Positions 7,586 to 16,463 of a stretch of 48,778 nucleotides of DNA are shown here, piece by piece; the first letter of the stretch is position 1; each line of letters starts with the position of its first letter. The stretch comes from Streptomyces griseus. Its GTDB lineage: Bacteria > Actinomycetota > Actinomycetes > Streptomycetales > Streptomycetaceae. The stretch is from contig MUNB01000002.1 of the NCBI GenBank assembly GCA_002154345.1, positions 1 through 48,778 of the forward strand. Direction: 5' to 3'. Both the position numbers and the translations under genes were made by a program. Under the pieces are notes generated by a model that made no database searches, had not been told where the DNA came from, and worked only from the letters and a program-made list of their open reading frames with translations.

Positions 7586-10486
7586 TCAGATTCCGAGACC
7601 GGCCATTCCTTGATCCTTCCGCTCCGCATCGGAAGCCCGCGAACCGATGGCTTGCGGTCCGACAGCTTCAGGTCCGACAGCTTCAGGCCCGACGGCTTCA
7701 GGTCCGACGGCCATCGGACTGGGGACATCCGGGTTGGTGGCCTCCGGCGTGGACTCCTCCGCCCCGGCGGGGAACGCGGCGAGCAGGCGGGCGGCCTGGC
7801 GGACCGTCTGCGAGGAGCCCTTGCGCCCCGCCGTCGCCGCGAGCCCCGCGATCGGCGGGATCCCGTCCGTACCGCAGCGCTCGGCGCACCCGGCCGCCAC
7901 CGACAGCAGGTCGCCGAGCCCCCGGGGCGTCTTCTCGTACGCCAGGAGACCGGGCAGCATCGCCGCCAGCACGGTCAGCACCGTCCGGTACGCACCGGTG
8001 GCCGCCGCCGTGCCGAGCGCGTCGGCCGTACGGTTCACCTTCACCAGGTCGCGGTCGACCAGGATCGCCAGCTCCCGCCCGAGCGACGCACCGTCCAGCC
8101 GGCCTCGCGCGGCCAGCACGAGCAGGGCGTCCACCGCCGCCGTCCGGTCCTCCGGATGCCGGGCTCCGAGTCCGTAGGCCAGCGCCAGATGCATCGCTCC
8201 ACCCGCCTCGCCCGCACTCTCGGCCAGCGCCGGCAGGAACCCCACGGCTCCCCGCTGCCCCTGGTCGGCGGCGAACAGCAGGTCCGGCAGCAGCCAGGCG
8301 GCCAGCGTCTCCGGATCCTCCGGCAGGGTGGCCGTCCAGTGCGAGGACCGCTCGGGCCCCCAGTGGTAGCACTCCCGGGCGTGCGGGAGCTGCGCCCGGC
8401 CCAGCCAATGGAACGCTTCCGGGAACTCACGCTGGATCACCAGCCGTTCCCGGGTCGCCAGCAGCACCTGACGGGCCCCGGTCGTCGTCCGCTGCCACCA
8501 ATTGCCCGCCGACGGACGGGAGACGGCGGTCGCCGGATGCCGCAGCACCGGGGCCACCGGCTCGTCGGCACGGATCCAGGCGGCCAGCCGGTCGCCCTCG
8601 CCGGTGCCCAGTGCTTCGGCCGCAGCCGCTGCGGCCGCGCCCTCGGGGCCGCTGTTCCGGCGGACCCGCAGCAGGGCCTGGGCGAAGTCGGCGGGGCCCG
8701 GACAGGCGCCGAGCTCCTGGTAGGCCCGCAGTCGCTCGACGAGCTCCGCCGCCTCGATCGCCCCGGTGTGCCAGGTCGGCGTGGCCACCAGGAACGGCGC
8801 CCGCCCGGCCGCTATCGCCTCCACCGCCTCCCACACCCGGTCGAGCAGCACCCCGTTCAACGCGGCGTGGGCACAGGCGTCCGCACCCTTCACGGTGGTC
8901 TTCGCCCGCCAAGCGACCCGGTCCCGCTCGGACACCAGGCCCAGCAGCGAGGCCGCCACCACGGACAGCCCGTGCGAGGTCGAGATGTACCGGGGATCGA
9001 TCATGTACGGAGACAGGCCGTGCTCGACGAAGTGCACACCGGCCAGCGCCTCCCGCAAGGCCCCCGTCAGCTCCTCCCGGTCCGTCCGGGCCAGCCGGAC
9101 GAGGCCGTCGAGCGCCCGCTCGAAGCCGGTGATCCCGTCCGAGGTGTCCATGACGGCCGACGACGGGATCCAGTGCTCCGACGCATGCGCCTTCACCCGG
9201 GCGGCCACCTCCTCGACGAGTTCGGCCACGGTCTCCGGAGCGGGCTCCAGAGGTCGCAGCACCGGCGCGGGCGGCAGGAACTCCTCGTACGCCCCGGCCG
9301 CCGCCTCCGCCACGAGATCACCGAACAGGGCGGCGACCGACTCCCGGTGCAGCGGGCCCAACTGCCCGGCGGCGGAGGCCAGCTGCTCCCGCACCCCCGG
9401 GTCCTCGGCCCCGGGCAGATACCGCGCGACCAGCTTCAGAGCCCGCTCCTGGACATCGATGGCCTCGTGGCCGAACGCCTCGGCGACCGCCGGAAGAAGC
9501 TCGCCCGCCGTCGAGGCGTCCCGGCGCAGCGCTTTGCCCAGCAGCGTCAGCTGGGCCCGCACCAGCTTCTTCTCCTGGCGGAAGAGCACCGCGCCCGACA
9601 CGTCCGCCAGCTCCCGGGTGGACAGCACGCCCCGCGCATCGAGCCGTACGAGCACCTGCTGGGCGTGCGAGGCGACCGGCGCGATCCCGTCCGCCGCCAT
9701 CGCCGTCCAGTCCCGCAGATGCCGGTCCTCCTCTTCCTCCGTCGTGCCCAGGCGCAGCAGAACGGCCAGGAAGAACCGCTGATCGACGGACTTCCCGCCG
9801 CGCATCAGCCGGGTCACGCACCGCTCCACCAGATGCGCCCGGTCCAGCACCCCGTCGTCGGCCAGTGCGCACAGCGCCCCGGGCCAGTGGTCCTGCGAGT
9901 CCGGCGCGTCGTGGAAGTCGACCTGCGGCGGCAGCTCCGGCATCTCGAACAACCGGGACGCCAGCACGGCGGTGTGCGGGTCGTCCCGCAGGATGTCGGT
10001 CAGCGGACGGCGGGTCCGGCCGCGCCAACGGGCCGCGCCGACCAGCTCCGCCCAGCCCACCACCAGGTTGTCCGTGACGGGGAGCGGGACTCCGGCGATC
10101 CGCGTCAGCTCGCCGACGAAGGTGTACTCCGCGTCGGAGAGGGCCGCGCGCCCCGCGAACCGGTGGGCGAGATCGCCGAGCCACTCCGGATCGCGGTCCT
10201 TGAGCGAAGCGAGGATCAACGGATACGGAGAACGGGTCCAGTCGCGCAGATCCCGGCCCCCGATCCAGGCGGCGCACCCCGCCGCACCGGTGTGACAGCC
10301 CGCGCCGGCCACCAGAAGAGCCTTGCGGATCCTGTCCCGCCGCTGCCAGTCCCAGCCCCGCACCTCCTTGCGCAGCTCCTTCAACTCGGCGAGCGCGGCC
10401 CGGCGTCCGGGCCGGTCCAGAGCGAGCACCAGCGGAGGCACCTCGTGGTGGCGCCCCGCCCGTACGGCGGTGAGCAGCTCGTTCAT
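7586..10486 (-). CDS. large uncharacterised protein, DUF6493-like, partner of SWIM protein
   Basis: A 966-residue, Ala/Leu/Arg-rich, probably all-helical protein without membrane segments; runs such as AIDVQERALKLVARYLPG suggest HEAT-like repeats. I recognise it only as resembling the Streptomyces family annotated DUF6493; no catalytic motif is visible. The ATG overlaps the stop of the SWIM gene as ATGA (10483-10486), so the two are translationally coupled. The C-terminus carries a degenerate repeat (VGPEA units) encoded by a 15-base tandem array, followed by 18 residues that may be non-conserved. In other bacteria SWIM proteins pair with large proteins (DUF5691) near MoxR and VWA genes; neither is in this window. 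Confidence 0.7.
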   Translation of the reverse strand: MNELLTAVRAGRHHEVPPLVLALDRPGRRAALAELKELRKEVRGWDWQRRDRIRKALLVAGAGCHTGAAGCAAWIGGRDLRDWTRSPYPLILASLKDRDPEWLGDLAHRFAGRAALSDAEYTFVGELTRIAGVPLPVTDNLVVGWAELVGAARWRGRTRRPLTDILRDDPHTAVLASRLFEMPELPPQVDFHDAPDSQDHWPGALCALADDGVLDRAHLVERCVTRLMRGGKSVDQRFFLAVLLRLGTTEEEEDRHLRDWTAMAADGIAPVASHAQQVLVRLDARGVLSTRELADVSGAVLFRQEKKLVRAQLTLLGKALRRDASTAGELLPAVAEAFGHEAIDVQERALKLVARYLPGAEDPGVREQLASAAGQLGPLHRESVAALFGDLVAEAAAGAYEEFLPPAPVLRPLEPAPETVAELVEEVAARVKAHASEHWIPSSAVMDTSDGITGFERALDGLVRLARTDREELTGALREALAGVHFVEHGLSPYMIDPRYISTSHGLSVVAASLLGLVSERDRVAWRAKTTVKGADACAHAALNGVLLDRVWEAVEAIAAGRAPFLVATPTWHTGAIEAAELVERLRAYQELGACPGPADFAQALLRVRRNSGPEGAAAAAAAEALGTGEGDRLAAWIRADEPVAPVLRHPATAVSRPSAGNWWQRTTTGARQVLLATRERLVIQREFPEAFHWLGRAQLPHARECYHWGPERSSHWTATLPEDPETLAAWLLPDLLFAADQGQRGAVGFLPALAESAGEAGGAMHLALAYGLGARHPEDRTAAVDALLVLAARGRLDGASLGRELAILVDRDLVKVNRTADALGTAAATGAYRTVLTVLAAMLPGLLAYEKTPRGLGDLLSVAAGCAERCGTDGIPPIAGLAATAGRKGSSQTVRQAARLLAAFPAGAEESTPEATNPDVPSPMAVGPEAVGPEAVGPEAVGPQAIGSRASDAERKDQGMAGLGI
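7656..7711. repeat. 15-base tandem repeat, about 3.7 units, inside the DUF6493-like gene
   Basis: The unit ggtccgacagcttca occurs twice exactly (7656-7670, 7671-7685), once with two changes (7686-7700) and then in part. The length is a multiple of three, so the frame is kept; on the coding strand it gives consecutive EAVGP-type pentapeptides near the protein's C-terminus. Such arrays change copy number by slippage. Confidence 0.9.
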
Positions 10487-11865
10487 CGCACGCCTTCCGC
10501 GACCGTCGCACCCCGGCGTACCATGCGCACGGCGAGCGCGTGTTTGCAGGGCCCCCGACGCCCCCGGTAGTCCGCCCACCACTGACAGGTGCAGGTGAAC
10601 GCCGAACCGCTCTCGCGCACCTGGTAGCGACGGTCCCCGGAAGCGACCGTCGCCCGCGAACCGTCGAGCGACACCGCACCCTCGCCGGCCAGCCTGCGGG
10701 CGGCGACCAGACGCGGATTGTGCCGCTCCGCCCGGTCCGCGTCGTACGGCAGCTCCCGGTGGAAGTACGCCGCGTCCGCCAGGTCGTAGCCGACGCGGCC
10801 CGCCGTACCGAGCCGGGTCAGCGCGGCCCGCACCCGCTCCACGCTCAGCCCCGCCTGCTCGGCCAGCGAGGCCGGTTCGATCCGGGGCTCCCAGGCGAGC
10901 AGCACTGACACCAGCTCGGCATCGGCCGCCGCGTCATCCGTGGCCAGGGCCTCCAGCACGCCGCCCTCGCCCGAGAACCCGCGCGCGGAGTCCGGGGAGA
11001 GCGTCAACGTGAGCCGCATACCCGGCAGCACCACCTCCCAGGCGCTCGCCGCCGCCGCACCGTCGGCCACCGGCCCGTACACCCGCAGGGCCGTCGCGTC
11101 GCGCAGCACCCGCTGCAACGCCACCAGCCGCTCCGGGCCCGGCAGGCACACCGAGCCCGGGACCGGCCGGGTCGTCGGGCGCAGGGACCCGCCCGAGGCC
11201 ACCACCCACCGGGCCCCTCGGGTGGCCGCACGGCCCGAGGGCGAGGAGCGGGGCAGCGACCGCAGAAACGCCACCGCCTGGGCCGCCGTCAGCTCGGCCC
11301 GCAGATCGAACCTCGCCGAGGCGACCTGAGCCTCCGCGAAACCGCGCAGCCACCGGTCGGGCAACGGCACCTTCTTCTCCACCACCGGACCGTCGAGCGT
11401 GGTCACCGCCATCTCCTCGCGCCCCACCCGCAGATGCAGCGGATCGTCCGCCGTGATCCGCGAAAGCGCCTCCCGCAGCGGAGCGTTCACGTCCACATTC
11501 GTCGTTCCGTGGCCGGTCTCCTGCCCGTCCAGCCCTTCCCGCAGCACATCGAGACGGGCGTACACCCCGCAGCAGCCGGAGAACGACTCGAAGCGCAACC
11601 GGTCGCCGTTCCCCGTCACCACCGGATCCAGCGAGGCGGGCAGCGTGCGCTGGTAGTAGCGGGCGGCAGCCACGTCCGCCACCGCCAGCAGCCCGCGTGC
11701 CGCTGTGCGCGGAGCGGAGAGGAAGCCCGCGAAGAACCGCGGGTGCGCCTCCGCTCCGCGCGGGGTGAGCCCTCCTGCGGTCTCCAGACCGAGGGAGGGC
11801 CCCACCTGCGAGGTCTCCAGGGACGACGGGCGTGCGTAGGCCAGGGCCTGAACGGATCGGGTCAT
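10483..11865 (-). CDS. SWIM zinc-finger protein
   Basis: A 460-residue protein with a C-terminal SWIM motif, CTCQWWADYRGRRGPCKHAL, giving the CxCx(n)CxH ligands Cys, Cys, Cys, His at about residues 418-437. SWIM fingers bind DNA or protein. The N-terminal 250 residues have no recognised domain. The ATG at 11865 gives MTRSVQALAYARPSSL; upstream TTG/ATG codons lie in promoter-like sequence. The gene is first in a two-gene unit, its TGA overlapping the next ATG by 4 bases. The PhoD gene ends 70 bases upstream on the same strand, so read-through from it is possible. Function unknown; a fixed pair with the downstream protein is the best clue. Confidence 0.82.
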   Translation of the reverse strand: MTRSVQALAYARPSSLETSQVGPSLGLETAGGLTPRGAEAHPRFFAGFLSAPRTAARGLLAVADVAAARYYQRTLPASLDPVVTGNGDRLRFESFSGCCGVYARLDVLREGLDGQETGHGTTNVDVNAPLREALSRITADDPLHLRVGREEMAVTTLDGPVVEKKVPLPDRWLRGFAEAQVASARFDLRAELTAAQAVAFLRSLPRSSPSGRAATRGARWVVASGGSLRPTTRPVPGSVCLPGPERLVALQRVLRDATALRVYGPVADGAAAASAWEVVLPGMRLTLTLSPDSARGFSGEGGVLEALATDDAAADAELVSVLLAWEPRIEPASLAEQAGLSVERVRAALTRLGTAGRVGYDLADAAYFHRELPYDADRAERHNPRLVAARRLAGEGAVSLDGSRATVASGDRRYQVRESGSAFTCTCQWWADYRGRRGPCKHALAVRMVRRGATVAEGVR

Positions 11866-11935
11866 GAAAAAAAGCGTAGGACCCACCACTGACAACGGCC
11901 CTCGGAACAGCTGTCCGCCGCCCGGAGGCAGCCGT

Positions 11936-13534
11936 TCACTGCCCGACGCGACCGGGCCGGAGCGCCTTGGTGAACAACACCGAACCGCCCTCCGCCCGCA
12001 GACGCACCGTCAGCTCCGCACTGTCGCCGTCGATCTCCACCTCGCCGAAATACTGCGGGCTCTCCATCGGCGAGACATTGGCCCGCTCGGGGGCCCGCAC
12101 GAAGACCCGGTCCGGGCCGAAGGTGCCGTCCAGCGCGTTGGCCGGGAAGCCGCCCGCCGCCAGCGGGCCCGACACGAACTCCCAGAACGGGGCGAAGTCC
12201 TTGAACGCCGCCCGCTCCGGCGCGTAGTGCTGGGCCGATGTGTAGTGCACATCGGCGGTCAGCCACACCGTGCCGGTGATCCCGCGGTGCTTGACGAACC
12301 GCAGCAGTTCGGCGATCTGGAGCTCGCGCCCGAGCGGCGCTCCGGGATCGCCCTGCGCCACCGCCTCGAAGTCCGTCGCACCGTCCGGGACCACGAGGCC
12401 GAGCGGCATGTCGGCGGCGATCACCTTCCACTCCGCGCGGGACGCGGCGAGCGAGCGCTTCAGCCACCGCAACTGCTCCGCGCCCAGGATCCCCGTCGTG
12501 TCGTCGGGCTGCCGGCCCGGCGAGTTGGCGTTGCGGTACGACCGCATGTCGAGCACGAACACGTCCAGCAGTGGCCCGTGGTGGACGACCCGGTACATAC
12601 GGGAACGGCGCCCGGGAGCGGACGAGGGGGCGAGCGGTACGTACTCGTGGAAGGCTCGCGCGGAGCGTGCCGCCAGGATGTCCACGTTCTTCTCGGTGTA
12701 GCGCGCGTCGTCGAGGATCTGGCCGGGATACCAGTTGTTGCGCACCTCGTGGTCGTCCCACTGCACGACGGAGGGCACCTGCGCGTTGAAACGGCGGAAG
12801 TTGCGGTCGAGCAGGTTGTAACGGAAGTTGCCCCGGTACTCGTCCAGCGTCTCGGCGACCTTCGCCTTCTCCTCGGTCATGACATTGCGCCAGATCCGGC
12901 CGTCCGGCAGCGTCACGCTCGGCTCCAGCGGACCGTCCGCGTAGATGCTGTCGCCGCTGCACAGGAAGAAGTCCGGGTCCAGCCGGCGCATCTCCTCGTA
13001 CACCCGGTAGCCGCCGATGTCCGGGTTGATGCCCCAGCCCTGGCCCGCGATATCTCCCGACCACAGGAACCGCACCCCGGCCCGGCGCCGGGCCGGAGCG
13101 GTACGGAACGTCCCGTACACCGGTTTGCCGGTACGGCGCGGATCCCCCGGATCGGCGAGCGTCACGCGGTAGTGGACCTGTTCGCCCGCGGGCAGGCCGT
13201 ACAGCGGTGTGGTGCCGGTGAAGTCCGTTCCGGGGCCGATCGACGGCCCGTACCACCTGCGGACCCGCCGGAACGACTCGGTCGCCGAGGTCTCCACCAG
13301 CATCCGGGCCGGCCGGTCCGAGCGCACCCACAGGAGCGCCGACGAGGCGGTGACGCTGCCGACCTGCACACCCCAGGACGCTTCGGGCCGCCCCGCCAGA
13401 CGCAGCGCGGGCGCCGCCGAGGCGACGGCGGGCGACAGGGCTACCGCCGCCGGGGCGATCAGCGAGCCGCGGAGGAGGGCACGGCGGCCGGGCGAGGCCG
13501 TGTGCGGACGGTGCGGACGGTGGGGCTCGGGCAT
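11936..13534 (-). CDS. phoD: PhoD-like alkaline phosphatase/phosphodiesterase, Tat-exported
   Basis: The 532-residue protein opens with a Tat signal ([19 protein letters not shown], cleavage probably near ASAAPA). The N-terminal Fn3-like PhoD domain (WGVQVGSVTASSALLWVRSD) precedes the metallophosphatase domain: FLCSGDSIYADG (metal-binding GDxxY), QWDDHEVRNNWYPGQ, and TADVHYTSAQHYAPERAAF. PhoD enzymes use calcium and iron to cleave phosphodiesters and monoesters such as teichoic acids outside the cell, and are usually PhoP-controlled in Streptomyces. No clear PHO box was found in the 164 bases upstream. The 9-base repeat encoding HRPHRPH near the N-terminus is a minor low-complexity feature. 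Confidence 0.9.
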   Translation of the reverse strand: MPEPHRPHRPHTASPGRRALLRGSLIAPAAVALSPAVASAAPALRLAGRPEASWGVQVGSVTASSALLWVRSDRPARMLVETSATESFRRVRRWYGPSIGPGTDFTGTTPLYGLPAGEQVHYRVTLADPGDPRRTGKPVYGTFRTAPARRRAGVRFLWSGDIAGQGWGINPDIGGYRVYEEMRRLDPDFFLCSGDSIYADGPLEPSVTLPDGRIWRNVMTEEKAKVAETLDEYRGNFRYNLLDRNFRRFNAQVPSVVQWDDHEVRNNWYPGQILDDARYTEKNVDILAARSARAFHEYVPLAPSSAPGRRSRMYRVVHHGPLLDVFVLDMRSYRNANSPGRQPDDTTGILGAEQLRWLKRSLAASRAEWKVIAADMPLGLVVPDGATDFEAVAQGDPGAPLGRELQIAELLRFVKHRGITGTVWLTADVHYTSAQHYAPERAAFKDFAPFWEFVSGPLAAGGFPANALDGTFGPDRVFVRAPERANVSPMESPQYFGEVEIDGDSAELTVRLRAEGGSVLFTKALRPGRVGQ

Positions 13535-13698
13535 CGAAGCGCCTCCGGTGAGGTGGGCGGGCGGTGCGCCGTTCGCGAGGGTACGTGGACCGGCGCCGGT
13601 CTGAAGCCCATACCTAGTGCCCTGCGGAGACCGGGGCCCCAACCCCGGGTGAACGGCGCCCGTCGGCCGGGACCGCGGGGCCGGCCGGGACCGTACCG

Positions 13699-15195
13699 TC
13701 AGCCGGGGGAGTCTCCGCCGGAACGCCACGCCTCCGCCAGTGCGGCGACCCCTCGGGCGATGTCGCCGGGCGCGAGATGGGCGTAACCGAGGACGAGCGG
13801 CACGGTGCCGTCCTCGGAACCGGCCGTTCCGCAGTCACGCAGCGGGCGCAGCGCGATGCCCGCCCCGGCCGCCCGCTCCAGGAGGACGTCCTCGGGGCCG
13901 TACCGCGCGGGCAGCCGGGCGATGATGTGCAGCCCTGCCGCGATGCCGCTGACCGCCGTGCCCGGGAAGTGCGCGTCGAGCGCGGCCACCATCGCGTCCC
14001 GGCGTTCCCGGTAGGCCCGTTGGCAGCGCCGCAACTGCCGGTCGTAGCCGCCGCGCACGATGAAGTCCGCCAGCACGGCCTGGTCGATCACCGGGTTGCC
14101 CAGATCCATGGTCCGCTTGCGGGCGACGATCCGCTCGGTGAGCGCGGCGGGGGCGATCAGCCAGCCGAGCCGCAGACCGGGAGCCAGCGACTTGCTCACG
14201 GATCCGGTGTACACGACCCGTTCGGGGTCCAGCCCCTGAAGGGCCCCCACCGGCGCCCGGTCGTACCGGAAGTCCCCGTCGTAGTCGTCCTCCATGATCA
14301 CGGCGTCCGTGTCCCGGGCCCACCCGAGCAGCTCACCGCGACGCTGGGCGGAGTATCCGATTCCGGTGGGGAACTGGTGCGCGGGCGTGGTCACCACCGC
14401 GCGTACGCCGGAGCGCTTCAGGGGCGCGAGGGCCAGGCCGTCGTCGTCGAGGGGCAGCGGGACCGTACGCAGACCGGTCGCCGCGAACAGCGACGTGTGC
14501 TCCGGGCTGCCAGGATTCTCCACCCCGACCGAGATGACGCCCTCGTCCCGGAGGACGAAACCGAGCAGCGTCGTCGCCTGGGCGACCCCCGAACAGACCA
14601 CCAGACGCTCCGGATCGGCGACCACGCCCCGACGCCGGGTGAGCAGCCCGGCCAGCGCCTCGCGCAGCTCCGGCAGCCCGCGCGGGTCGGGGTAGCCCAG
14701 CGCGCCGTGCGGCAGCCGCCCGAACACCGTCCGCTGGGCGGCACTCCACGCACCGCGCGGGAAGAGCGACAGATCGGGGGTGCCGGGCCGGAAGTCCACC
14801 CGCGTGCCCGGCGCGCGCGGCGCACGGTCGCGTGCGGGACGCACCGCCGCGCGTACGCCCTCGCTCACCCAGGTGCCCGCACCCCGCCCGCTGCGCAGAT
14901 AGCCCTCCGCGGTCAGCTGCTCGTACGCCTCGGTGACCAGTCCGCGCGACACCCCCAGGTCGGCCGCGAGTTCACGGCTGGAGGGCAGCCTCGTGCCGGC
15001 CGCGAGGCGGCCGGAGCGAACCGCCTCCCGCAGCGCGGACCGGAGCGCGCGCCCCCGCCCGCGCGCCGGAGCGGCAGCGGCGGGCAGCAGCAACTCCCAA
15101 GCAGGGGAGAGGGAGCCGGTGCCGTCACCTCCTGTGCCGCCGCCGTCCGCCGCGCGTGTGGGCCGCCGGTCCGGATTGGTCCCCGAAGACGTCAT
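13699..15195 (-). CDS. MocR/PdxR-type GntR regulator with aminotransferase domain
   Basis: A 498-residue fusion. Residues about 46-112 are a GntR winged HTH (RLPSSRELAADLGVSRGLVT, AYEQLTAEGYLRSGRGAGTW); about 130-490 is a fold-type-I aminotransferase domain with DFRPGTPDLSLFP, DDYDGDFRYDRAPVGALQ, and the PLP lysine at SVSKSLAPGLRLGW (Lys335). MocR regulators sense PLP or an amino-acid-PLP adduct and activate neighbouring genes. The gene is divergent from an EamA-type exporter with 47 bases between starts, so that gene is the probable target. No separate PLP-synthesis genes (pdxST) are nearby, which argues against a classical PdxR role. Confidence 0.92.
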   Translation of the reverse strand: MTSSGTNPDRRPTRAADGGGTGGDGTGSLSPAWELLLPAAAAPARGRGRALRSALREAVRSGRLAAGTRLPSSRELAADLGVSRGLVTEAYEQLTAEGYLRSGRGAGTWVSEGVRAAVRPARDRAPRAPGTRVDFRPGTPDLSLFPRGAWSAAQRTVFGRLPHGALGYPDPRGLPELREALAGLLTRRRGVVADPERLVVCSGVAQATTLLGFVLRDEGVISVGVENPGSPEHTSLFAATGLRTVPLPLDDDGLALAPLKRSGVRAVVTTPAHQFPTGIGYSAQRRGELLGWARDTDAVIMEDDYDGDFRYDRAPVGALQGLDPERVVYTGSVSKSLAPGLRLGWLIAPAALTERIVARKRTMDLGNPVIDQAVLADFIVRGGYDRQLRRCQRAYRERRDAMVAALDAHFPGTAVSGIAAGLHIIARLPARYGPEDVLLERAAGAGIALRPLRDCGTAGSEDGTVPLVLGYAHLAPGDIARGVAALAEAWRSGGDSPG

Positions 15196-15201
15196 GGAAG
15201 T

Positions 15202-15235
15202 GGACCTTAAACCGGTCCGACGCCGACCCTAGCGT
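15202..15235 (+). promoter_or_regulatory. promoter and operator of the EamA transporter gene
   Basis: TTAAAC (15207-15212), a 17-base spacer and TAGCGT (15230-15235) form a good sigma-HrdB-type promoter on the plus strand; the start point would lie at about the ATG at 15243, predicting a leaderless mRNA. GGACC-N7-GGTCC (15202-15218) is an inverted repeat over the -35, a candidate site for the divergent MocR regulator. Confidence 0.55.
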
Positions 15236-15242
15236 CGGGCCC

Positions 15243-16463
15243 ATGAACGCAACCTCTCTGCGCGGGGCCCTCCTCGCGGCCCTCGCGTGTGTGCTGGTGG
15301 GGGCATCCTTCACGGCCAACAGCGTCCTCGGCGACTACCCGTTCGCGGGTGGCCAGGCACTCCGATACGGTCTCGCCGCGCTCCTGCTCGTCCCGATCCT
15401 GCGCCGCGATTCCGACTCCGCGACGGCCCGGCTCCGGCGTCTCACCCGCCGCCAGTGGGGGCGGATCGCGCTGCTCGCCGCAGTGGGCATGGTCGGGTTC
15501 AACCTGGCGGTCCTGGCGGCCGAACAGTCGGCGGAACCAGCTGTTCCGGGCGTCTTCGTGGGCTGCGCGCCGATCGTGGTCGGCGTACTCGTTCCGCTGC
15601 TGGACGGTCGTCGGCCGTCCCGCGTCACGCTGTACGCGGCCGGGCTCGTCGCCGTCGGGGCGTTCGCCGTGCAGGGCTGGGGGCGCACCGACCTGGCGGG
15701 GGTGCTGTTCTCGGTGGGTGCGCTGGCGGGCGAGGTCGGCTTCGCGGTCCTCGCCGTCGCGGTACTGCGGCCGCTCGGCCCGAAACTGCTCTCCGCGACG
15801 GTCTGCGCCGTCGCCGCCGTCGAAGCGGCGCTGCTCGGTCTGCTGTTGGACGGCGGCTCGTTCCTGCGGGTCCCGACGGGTGGCGAGACGGCGGCGCTGT
15901 TGTGGCAGGCCGCTGTCGTCACCGTGATCGGATTCGTCTGCTGGTACAGCGGGATGCAGCGCATCGGAGCCGAACGCGCCACGCTCTTCTCCGGTCTGAT
16001 CCCGGTCTCCGCCGCCCTGACCGCACCGCTGGTCGGGGCCGGGACGTACGGCCTCGCCCAGGGCGCGGGAAGCCTCCTGGTCGGCGCCGGTGTGGCGTAC
16101 GGCTCGGGCGTCATCGGCCGGCGCGGGGGCGCCGGAGCGCGCCTCCTCGGCGGCGCGCCGGCGCACCGGCAGGACGGCTCAGCGGCTGGTGTCCAGGATG
16201 ACGCGGGCCACGAGCGCCGGGTCGTCGTTCATCGGGACGTGCCCGCAGCCGGGCAGCCGCACGAGCCGGGCGTCGGGGATCACCCGCTTGGCGCGGACGC
16301 CCTGCCGGCGCAGCAGGATCCGGTCGCGGGTGCCCCAGGCGACCGTGACGGGTATGCCCTTGACGTCCTCGCCGAAGGAGGCGTCCCGGCCGGCCTCCAG
16401 CGTCTGGTGAAAGCCGGTCGCCCCGCGCAGGGCGAGCGTCTCGGCGACGACGGCCTCCGGTGA
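15243..16463 (+). CDS. EamA/DMT-family transporter with abnormal C-terminal extension
   Basis: The first ~290 residues are a typical ten-helix drug/metabolite transporter made of two EamA repeats (first helix ALLAALACVLVGASFTANSV; last helices include ATLFSGLIPVSAALTAPLVG and GSLLVGAGVAYGSGVI). DMT proteins export amino acids, metabolites or drugs. A usual member is about 300 residues; this frame is 406 because no stop appears until 16463. The last ~100 residues are hydrophilic and simply read the antisense of the alpha/beta hydrolase gene, giving a 285-base convergent overlap. A recent stop loss or a one-base frameshift near 16130 (the other frame stops at 16201) would explain this. Divergent from the MocR regulator. 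Confidence 0.82.
   Translation: MNATSLRGALLAALACVLVGASFTANSVLGDYPFAGGQALRYGLAALLLVPILRRDSDSATARLRRLTRRQWGRIALLAAVGMVGFNLAVLAAEQSAEPAVPGVFVGCAPIVVGVLVPLLDGRRPSRVTLYAAGLVAVGAFAVQGWGRTDLAGVLFSVGALAGEVGFAVLAVAVLRPLGPKLLSATVCAVAAVEAALLGLLLDGGSFLRVPTGGETAALLWQAAVVTVIGFVCWYSGMQRIGAERATLFSGLIPVSAALTAPLVGAGTYGLAQGAGSLLVGAGVAYGSGVIGRRGGAGARLLGGAPAHRQDGSAAGVQDDAGHERRVVVHRDVPAAGQPHEPGVGDHPLGADALPAQQDPVAGAPGDRDGYALDVLAEGGVPAGLQRLVKAGRPAQGERLGDDGLR

Noticed and set aside
7656-7711. Possible CRISPR-like array
   Set aside because: Units are contiguous 15-mers with no spacers and lie inside a coding frame; it is a simple tandem repeat.
7514-10570. 1018-codon open frame on the plus strand
   Set aside because: It is the antisense shadow of the DUF6493-like gene: Arg/Gln/Pro/His-rich, no domain, and it runs across the tandem array. 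High GC keeps such frames open.
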